From Thermoanaerobaculia bacterium (GTDB lineage: Bacteria; Acidobacteriota; Thermoanaerobaculia; Gp7-AA8), in the NCBI GenBank assembly GCA_023700825.1, contig JAMPYE010000298.1:1-5909 (forward strand): a stretch of DNA of 5,909 nucleotides. Reading direction: 5' to 3'. Made by a program: the position numbers and the translations under genes. Positions within the stretch are counted from its first letter, which is position 1. Every line of letters begins with the position of its first letter. Below the pieces are notes generated by a model, which ran no database searches, had not been told where the DNA came from, and saw nothing but the letters and a program-made list of their open reading frames with translations. Shown piece by piece: positions 1 to 4,967 of this stretch.

Positions 1-2
1 AT

Positions 3-53
3 CCGCCGCCGACCGACCCCGATGGGGGCGTGATTCAGTTTCCTGGTGGTTAG
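3..53 (+). CDS. Possible C-terminal tail of an upstream gene (partial)
   Basis: Reading from base 3, an open frame gives a Pro/Asp/Gly-rich tail (PPPTDPDGGVIQFPGG) that ends at a TAG at 51-53. The composition looks like a natural hydrophilic protein terminus rather than the Arg-rich peptides of shadow frames. A strong hairpin starts 21 bases after the stop, where a terminator would be expected. Only 16 codons are visible, so neither a family nor reality as a gene can be established. A second frame (2-208) is also open here, but it is Arg-rich and runs through the hairpin, so I prefer this reading. It could still be entirely non-coding. Confidence 0.25.
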   Translation, partial: PPPTDPDGGVIQFPGG

Positions 54-73
54 GGAGCTCGCGCCGGCCGGTT

Positions 74-106
74 CTGCGCCGCATGCCGGAGAGGCGTGCG
101 GCGCAG
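74..106 (+). terminator. Strong stem-loop, possible terminator of an upstream gene
   Basis: Arms 74-87 and 93-106 pair over 14 bp with a single G-U wobble around a five-base loop (GGAGA). The stem is almost entirely G/C. No run of T follows on either strand, so it is not a canonical Rho-independent terminator. Its place just after the putative stop at 53 suggests 3'-end formation or protection of an upstream transcript. It could also be a structured element of a long leader for the downstream operon. Confidence 0.45.
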
Positions 107-354
107 GCTGCCCCGGGTCGCTGCAGCGATCCGGCTCGCATGAACCCGGCGAGCGCGGATGTGACTGAACGACTCCGCGACGAGTTCAGCCGAGTCTCCG
201 CTCACTGAGGTGCGCGCGCTCGGACGAGAGAAATCTGCCTCGACGGGTAGGGTTTCGTCCTGGCCAGCCACTCCTGAGCAGGGGGTGAATTCTTCATCGA
301 CGCCGGACTGGGGCCCGGCGACGGATGCTCGACTCGACCACACGAGCCTGGCCT

Positions 355-377
355 AAAGGAGGCAGACCATGACCTGA
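355..377 (+). promoter_or_regulatory. Perfect Shine-Dalgarno followed by two-codon frame ATG-ACC-TGA
   Basis: AAAGGAGG at 355-362 is a full anti-16S match. It stands six bases ahead of an ATG at 369, an ideal spacing, yet the frame is ATG ACC TGA and stops after two codons. The next plausible starts, the TTG at 385 and the ATG at 398, are too far away to use this site directly. It may be a minimal leader frame at which ribosomes load and stop, the start of a decayed gene, or chance. The ribosome site is plain in the sequence; its function is inference. Confidence 0.4.
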
Positions 378-397
378 CGACCGATTGAGCCCTCGAC

Positions 398-469
398 ATG
401 AGCATCAGCGACGTTACCGCATCGTCAGCTACCGCCTACAACACCCTAACCAGGAGGCAATCACTTTGA
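398..469 (+). CDS. Possible 23-residue leader peptide overlapping the next start
   Basis: ATG at 398 opens a 23-codon frame ending in TGA at 467-469. The product is Ser/Thr-rich (9 of 23 residues) with a basic end (RRQSL) and no hydrophobic segment. Its stop overlaps the TTG start of the cysteine-rich peptide gene as TTGA, an arrangement typical of translational coupling. The AGGAGG that serves the TTG start is read in this frame as two consecutive rare Arg codons just before the stop, so translation of the leader would cover and then release that site. Its own ribosome site is weak (only GAG at 387-389), which argues for caution. It resembles no known leader family and may be fortuitous. Confidence 0.25.
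   Translation: MSISDVTASSATAYNTLTRRQSL
452..457 (+). promoter_or_regulatory. Ribosome binding site setting a TTG start
   Basis: A perfect AGGAGG lies eight bases ahead of the TTG at 466. It decides the start of the cysteine-rich peptide: translation from here begins directly with a Lys-Arg-plus-hydrophobic signal peptide. The in-frame upstream TTG at 385 would add 27 polar residues ahead of the signal and has no well-placed ribosome site. Confidence 0.8.
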
Positions 470-699
470 AGCGATACCTCGCAGTCTTCATCGCTGTTCT
501 GGCTGTTTCGTTGGTTCCGTATCCAGTCGACGCGACGTGCAACGGCTACTCGAACAGCTCTGTGCAGTGGGACCCCTATTACGGCAACTATTGCGGTGGA
601 ACCGGCGGCGGCTGCACGGAATGCGTCGACGGCGAGTACAACAGCTGTGTGACCAATGGAAGCTCGTGCGTACCCGGCGTCCGACATCGGGACTTTTGA
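466..699 (+). CDS. Secreted cysteine-rich small protein (77 aa), unknown function
   Basis: A 77-residue precursor starts at TTG behind a perfect AGGAGG. Residues 1-23 form a clear Sec-type signal peptide: a Lys-Arg start, a hydrophobic core at about 5-17, and a likely cut after VDA at 23. The mature part of about 54 residues holds six cysteines (25, 43, 50, 53, 61, 68), an even number consistent with three disulfides. It is rich in Gly, Asn, Ser and Tyr, with a GG-T-GGGC-x-x-C stretch at 44-53 and a basic tail (RHRDF). No family is recognised. The gene is visibly less GC-rich than the genes after it. It is followed by a propeller gene and a large repeat-protein gene on the same strand, which recalls NVEALA-type peptides beside propeller genes in Bacteroidota, but I see no sequence identity. 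It could be a structural mini-protein, a signal, or a toxin-like peptide. Coding status is well supported; the role is unknown. Confidence 0.75.
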   Translation: MKRYLAVFIAVLAVSLVPYPVDATCNGYSNSSVQWDPYYGNYCGGTGGGCTECVDGEYNSCVTNGSSCVPGVRHRDF

Positions 700-731
700 T
701 TCAGCGACAGGTTCCCTACTGACTACTTGGC

Positions 732-757
732 CCGACCGGGCGGAACCGCCCGGTCGG
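732..757 (+). promoter_or_regulatory. Perfect 12-bp inverted repeat between peptide and propeller genes
   Basis: CCGACCGGGCGG (732-743) and its exact reverse complement (746-757) flank two bases, AA. In RNA this is a very stable stem of 11-12 bp. It starts 33 bases after the peptide stop and ends 11 bases before the propeller start. No T run follows, so a standard intrinsic terminator is not supported. Partial termination, or protection of the 3' end of the short peptide mRNA after processing, would both give more peptide than propeller; this is inference. The in-frame codons upstream of 769 lie across this element, which supports starting the propeller gene after it. Confidence 0.65.
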
Positions 758-768
758 CACGGGGGCTC

Positions 769-1842
769 ATGATGCGCCGTTCCTTCCTTTCGATTGCAGT
801 CGTCCTGGTGGCCATGTCCGGTCTCAACTCCCTGGCCGCCTCCGTTCCCACCCGCAACGAGCCTGCGTCGTCAGGCTCCGTTCGTGTCATTCAGGACGTC
901 GAGCTGCCGTCGGGCCTTCGGTTCGTTCGCGATGTCAGGTTCGAGAGCGAGTCGTCGGTGCTGCTCGCCGCGGGGCGTCCCGGCGTCTTCCGGTTCAACC
1001 TCGCTACACGCGAATCGACGGCGGTCGTACCCGGAACCGGCCCTGGCAGCTTCTTCTTCTCCGCGCGCCTTGCGCGAACCAGGTCGACGCTGCTCGTGGC
1101 CTCCGCGTTCATCGCCTTGACCTGGCGAGGTGCGAACGGCGACACCCAGGAGCCGTTCCTTTTCGACGCCATCGTCGACGTCGACATCTACGGCGACCGG
1201 GTGGCTCTTATCGGCGCCCGCAAGGACGACGCGGGTCGCTGGAATCCCGAGAAGGGTGTCGTCTGGACCGGGACTCTCAGCTCGAAGCTCTCGGATCTCT
1301 CGCCACTCATCACCACGGAGAAGGAAGGAGCCTCCGATCCGGTCAACGGATGTCACTATTTCGAGCTCGGTGCCCTTCGCTACCTCGACGACGGATCACT
1401 CTTCGTCGTGCCGGGCGTGCAGCCCGGCATCTTCCTCTACGGGCCGGACGGCCGGCTCAAGCGAACCTGGGACAGCGGCACGTTAGGCTTCCAGGATCGC
1501 TGCGATCTCTCCATCGAGGAAGTGCAGCTCTTTGCATCGCAGGGACCTCCGCGCTGGAAATGGCTCGAGAAGCGCGCGGTACTCGACGACGTGCTCGACC
1601 TTCCCGGCGGCCCCGCGCTCGTGATCCGCAAAGTCGAGAAGGGCCGGACGTCGTGGGATCTGGTCCGCCTGGCCAGCAAGACCTCGACGGAACGGCTCCC
1701 GTTCCATTCGCCGAATCCCAACGCACACCTGCGGGCCGACGTCCGTCTCGGCAAGATCGCATTCGTGATCATCGAGTACGCGATGCCCGGCGAGCCGCCT
1801 CCCGCGCCTCCTCGCGTGATCCTCGCCGAGGTGACTCGGTGA
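769..1842 (+). CDS. Secreted beta-propeller-like protein (357 aa)
   Basis: The predicted product is exported: residues 1-24 are a typical signal peptide (MMRR, hydrophobic core at about 6-22, small residues SLAAS near the cut). The rest shows repeating short beta-strand motifs with Gly and Asp-Gly turns, as in 6-bladed propeller proteins: about 51-78 (ending GVFRFNLAT), 132-168, 201-232 (DDGSLFVVPG, then IFLYGPDGRLKRTW), 271-302 and 321-355. The blades are too divergent to count with confidence. Only two cysteines are present (195, 245), so one disulfide is possible in an oxidising compartment. No catalytic motif is seen. The start is placed at ATG 769, or ATG 772 directly after it; GGGGG at 761-765 is spaced better for 772. 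An upstream in-frame TTG (727) would put the hairpin inside the protein and spoil the signal peptide. The stop overlaps the start of the next gene, so the two are co-translated. A role in binding a ligand or partner at the cell surface or periplasm is inference. Confidence 0.8.
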   Translation: MMRRSFLSIAVVLVAMSGLNSLAASVPTRNEPASSGSVRVIQDVELPSGLRFVRDVRFESESSVLLAAGRPGVFRFNLATRESTAVVPGTGPGSFFFSARLARTRSTLLVASAFIALTWRGANGDTQEPFLFDAIVDVDIYGDRVALIGARKDDAGRWNPEKGVVWTGTLSSKLSDLSPLITTEKEGASDPVNGCHYFELGALRYLDDGSLFVVPGVQPGIFLYGPDGRLKRTWDSGTLGFQDRCDLSIEEVQLFASQGPPRWKWLEKRAVLDDVLDLPGGPALVIRKVEKGRTSWDLVRLASKTSTERLPFHSPNPNAHLRADVRLGKIAFVIIEYAMPGEPPPAPPRVILAEVTR

Positions 1843-4800
1843 GCCTGCTCTGTTTGCCCCTGCTGATCGCGGCGGCGTTGCAGCTCGGCGCGGGCGAACC
1901 GGCACTCCACGCGATCGCGGTTTCGGCCGACGGCGAGCTCTCGCAACTGACCCGCGAGCAGCTTCACGATTCCGCTTCACTCCCGGCGGCCGATCACTAC
2001 TGGGTCTGGAACGACGAGAGTGCCGCGACGAAGTTGTCGGGCGAGCAACTTGCGTCACTCGTCAACGGAAGCGAGCCGATCGAACCCGCACGCCAATGCG
2101 TGTTGCGATTCAGCCCTCTACGGAAGGAGATCGAAACCGGGCTCGTGCGCGTCGCACCGGTGGAAATGTGGGCCGAAGTCCCCGAGGAGCTGATCCCGAC
2201 CATCGCGCTTCCGAAGGCGCCACCGTTCACTGTGCCCGTGCCACCACGCGGCCCCGCTCGCCTGCGCGTCTCGATGAACGGAGAGGGTTCGTCGTGGGTC
2301 GAGCTGCCCGCGAGCGCCTCCGAGATCCCCGTGCCGTTGTCGCCAACGCGCGATCACGCGCTGAAGGTCGTCGACGACGACGGCCACGCGATCCCTGAAG
2401 TACGGCTCTCGATCCTCGCGCGTCAGTCGCGCGGCGAAAGATACCTCGCAAGGCTCGTCGGCGACGCCGCAGGTGTGGTGACGTTGCGCGCGCTTCCGCA
2501 GCACGTCGACTTCGGTCTCGTCGTCAGTCAGAGGAGTCATGCCTCATTCACGTTCCATGGCAGCGTGCGTCAGTTACCCCACCGCGTCACGTTGCCGAAG
2601 GGCGCCGTCCTCACCGGGCACCTCGCCGACGGAGAGAAGAAGCCGGTCGCCGGGGCGAGCGTCGTCGTGGAGACGTGGGTCTCCGACAAAGCCGCCGCCC
2701 TCTTCCGCAAGGAGAGCCGGAGCGACGAGTACGGGAAGTGGCGCATCGACCAGGTGCCGATGCGCAAAGTCGTGCTCGTCATCCGTCACGCTGGATTCGC
2801 GACGACACGCACTGAACTGGAAGTCGATCAGTCCTCCGTAGATCTAGGCCGCCAGCTTCTCTCGCCAGGCGCTGAGGTCACGGTGAAAACTGTCGACGAT
2901 CGCGGAGAGCCCGTCGCCGGCGCCACGGTTCAACTCGAACGAGACGAGATTGCCGTGACGACAGACAAGAAGGGGCTCTGTTCGCTTCGCGGAGTCGATG
3001 CGCTCGCCGAGTTGCACGGCAGAGTCGCGGCGAGCGGTCACCTCGACACGAAGTTCTCGCTCCGCCCTCCCTTCGATCGTCCCGTCTTCGAGGTCGTCGT
3101 CCCGCGCGGATTTGAGGCCGGCGGTCGGTTCGTCGACACGGACGGCGTGCCCGTCAGCGACGGAAGCGTGCGAATCCAGACGGGGAACTCCTACCGCGTC
3201 GACGTGCTGGAGACGAACGGCCGCTTCCGGCTCACGCTCGCCCCGGGCGTCGATCATGAACTCACATTCATCTCGCCCGGCACCGGCCAGACGCTTCTCC
3301 GCGTCAGGCAAGGGAGCGCCGGTGAGCAGCGCGACCTTGGCGACGTCCGTCCCGTTCCGGGTGGAACCGTGCGCGGACGACTCGTCTCCGTCGAACAACC
3401 CGACGGCATCGCCGGCGCAACGATCTGGACTCCGCGACCCACGGGAGCTGGAGCCCTGCTCGCATGGCTCGACGGCAACATCGCGAGCGCGCGGTGCGAC
3501 GACACCGGCGCGTTCGAGCTCCGCGGCGTCCCGTGGGCGCCGCTCACGCTCCGGGCCGACGCTCCCGGCTACGCGCGGCGCTACATCGACCTCACGCTCG
3601 TCGCCGACCAGCCGCCCGCGGACCTCGGAGTCGTAACGCTCGAGCGCGGCGTCGATCTCGAAGTCCTCGCCGCCGACGCCCCTGACGGCGCGATCGCAAA
3701 GCTCGACCTGCGGGGCGAGTGGCTCGACCTCGACATACTGACGTCACAGCTCTCGGAAGGGGTCGCGCGTTTCGACGCCGTCGGGCCCGGCGACGTGATC
3801 GTCACGGTGAAGAGCGGCCGTGATGTCGTCTGCGAGGCGAGGATCACGATTCCAGCCGGCGTCCGGTCGCATCGCGCCGACTGCCAGGGCGAAACGACGA
3901 CCGTCGACGGCACGGTGACTCTCGGAGGGAGGCCGGCGGGACGCGGCACGATCACCTTCGCCTCCGCCACCGCCGCCGGGCCCGCGGCAATTATCTCGAG
4001 CGTCTCTCCCTCGGGCGCGGTCAGGCAGGAAACCTACGGAACGGGCTCGCCGAGTCGCACGGCCAGCGTCGACACGCTCGGGGAGTTTCGCCTGACAGGA
4101 ATGCGCGCTGGAGAGTGGAAAGCGACGTGGCAGGCCGAGGGTGCGGGTCCGTCGCCGCCGCGGAGCGTGACGATCCCCGACGTGCGGACGCTCGAGGTGA
4201 CGCTCGACTTCCCCGCGGGAGGGATCAGCGGCCGCGTGGTCGACGCCGATCGCAACCCCGTGCCGCGCGCGCGGGTGCTCGAGCTAGACGGCGGCGCGGC
4301 GGTCCTTGCCGGCCCCGACGGGACGTTTCGGTTAGGCGGCATCGCTCCCGGACGGACACGGCTCCAGGCGCGACTCGGAGAGAGGGAGAGCGACATCGTC
4401 GAGACGGTCGTGGAGCCCGATCGTGACGGCGTAGCGGAGCTCGTGCTTCGCGATGGCGGCGCCAACGAGCTTCGCGTTCGGATCCTCGACGTGAGCGGCC
4501 AGCCGGCTGCCGGCGCGATGCTCTTCGTCGACGGCTTCGGCTCCTACTTCCGCATCGTAACGGCGGATGGAGAGGGCTTCGCGACCACGAGCTTCTCGAC
4601 CGCAGCCCCCTCAAGCGTGAGGCTCGCCGCGTTTCACCGAGGAGGCTGGTTCCTCACGGGAGCGATGAGCGGTGACGCGGCGAGAAACGGCTACGTCGCC
4701 CGGCTCGAGCCGCAGGGAACCGTCCACGTGACGCTCGACGAGGGCGGCCCGCTCCCCGTCCGCATCACCGCCCCCGGCGGCTGGGAGTTGGGCAACCTCC

Positions 4801-4955
4801 TCACGATGCTCGGCCTGCGCCCGAACGTCGCGAAGGCGACTCCCCTCGTCCTCCAATTGCCGAAGGGAGAGTATGCGATTACGGCCGGCACACGGTCGAA
4901 ACATGCGCGTGTAGAGAGCGGGCGCGACACCGTCGTCGCGATCGAGGCGCCATGA
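1839..4955 (+). CDS. Large secreted carboxypeptidase-regulatory-like repeat protein (1038 aa)
   Basis: The GTG start at 1839 overlaps the previous stop as GTGA, and GAGG at 1828-1831 sits seven bases ahead. Translation from here opens with a signal peptide (SLLCLPLLIAAALQLGAG). The frame stays open 163 codons further upstream, but that part lies wholly inside the propeller gene and is Arg-rich, so it is rejected. After an N-terminal region without recognised homology (about 20-170) come roughly eight beta-sandwich repeats of the carboxypeptidase D regulatory/Ig-like type, near 173-250, 255-344, 345-423, 424-507, 508-600, 686-775, 793-874 and 875-960. The typical pattern is G-x-V-x-G-R-V-D-x-x-G-x-P-V-x-G-A-x-V, then D-x-x-G-x-F-x-L-x-G-V/I-x-P-G, as in GISGRVVDADRNPVPRARV (795-813). 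These domains are non-catalytic and usually act as spacers or adhesive and carbohydrate-binding modules. No peptidase motif, transmembrane anchor, LPxTG, or TonB-dependent barrel is seen, and there is no lipobox. Periplasmic or extracellular location is likely; the partner is unknown. Confidence 0.85.
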   Translation: MSLLCLPLLIAAALQLGAGEPALHAIAVSADGELSQLTREQLHDSASLPAADHYWVWNDESAATKLSGEQLASLVNGSEPIEPARQCVLRFSPLRKEIETGLVRVAPVEMWAEVPEELIPTIALPKAPPFTVPVPPRGPARLRVSMNGEGSSWVELPASASEIPVPLSPTRDHALKVVDDDGHAIPEVRLSILARQSRGERYLARLVGDAAGVVTLRALPQHVDFGLVVSQRSHASFTFHGSVRQLPHRVTLPKGAVLTGHLADGEKKPVAGASVVVETWVSDKAAALFRKESRSDEYGKWRIDQVPMRKVVLVIRHAGFATTRTELEVDQSSVDLGRQLLSPGAEVTVKTVDDRGEPVAGATVQLERDEIAVTTDKKGLCSLRGVDALAELHGRVAASGHLDTKFSLRPPFDRPVFEVVVPRGFEAGGRFVDTDGVPVSDGSVRIQTGNSYRVDVLETNGRFRLTLAPGVDHELTFISPGTGQTLLRVRQGSAGEQRDLGDVRPVPGGTVRGRLVSVEQPDGIAGATIWTPRPTGAGALLAWLDGNIASARCDDTGAFELRGVPWAPLTLRADAPGYARRYIDLTLVADQPPADLGVVTLERGVDLEVLAADAPDGAIAKLDLRGEWLDLDILTSQLSEGVARFDAVGPGDVIVTVKSGRDVVCEARITIPAGVRSHRADCQGETTTVDGTVTLGGRPAGRGTITFASATAAGPAAIISSVSPSGAVRQETYGTGSPSRTASVDTLGEFRLTGMRAGEWKATWQAEGAGPSPPRSVTIPDVRTLEVTLDFPAGGISGRVVDADRNPVPRARVLELDGGAAVLAGPDGTFRLGGIAPGRTRLQARLGERESDIVETVVEPDRDGVAELVLRDGGANELRVRILDVSGQPAAGAMLFVDGFGSYFRIVTADGEGFATTSFSTAAPSSVRLAAFHRGGWFLTGAMSGDAARNGYVARLEPQGTVHVTLDEGGPLPVRITAPGGWELGNLLTMLGLRPNVAKATPLVLQLPKGEYAITAGTRSKHARVESGRDTVVAIEAP

Positions 4956-4967
4956 ACGCGAGCCCGC

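Larger units (their letters stand above)
107..465. other. Non-coding/leader region ahead of the secreted-peptide operon
   Basis: I see no convincing long coding frame on either strand here. The open frames that exist are Arg/Ser/Pro-rich, lack a usable ribosome site, and match the shadows expected in GC-rich DNA. Contents I can point to are a 12-bp palindrome at 118-129 (TCGCTGCAGCGA), a short inverted repeat (301-306 with 315-320), a perfect Shine-Dalgarno with a two-codon frame (355-377), and a 23-codon small frame (398-469). No -35/-10 pair close to consensus stands out, so the promoter for the downstream genes is presumably here but not identified. No tRNA, rRNA or known riboswitch pattern was recognised. 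Confidence 0.5.

Noticed and set aside
2..208. Open frame running in from the left edge on the plus strand
   Set aside because: It is Arg-rich and low complexity and passes through the 74-106 hairpin. The competing frame ending at 53 looks more natural.
50..405. Minus-strand open frames across the leader (50-343 and 202-405)
   Set aside because: Both are Arg/Ser/Ala-rich with no recognisable domain and no convincing ribosome site. They look like chance frames in GC-rich DNA.
466..699. Cysteine-rich peptide as a RiPP precursor (ranthipeptide- or lanthipeptide-like)
   Set aside because: It has a Sec signal peptide rather than a RiPP leader, and no radical SAM, LanM, peptidase or ABC transporter gene is visible nearby. 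Not excluded if modifying enzymes lie outside the window.
1350..1838. Upstream in-frame extension of the large repeat protein by 163 codons
   Set aside because: It lies entirely inside the propeller gene in another frame and is Arg/Pro-rich. The GTG at 1839 has a ribosome site, a stop/start overlap and an immediate signal peptide.
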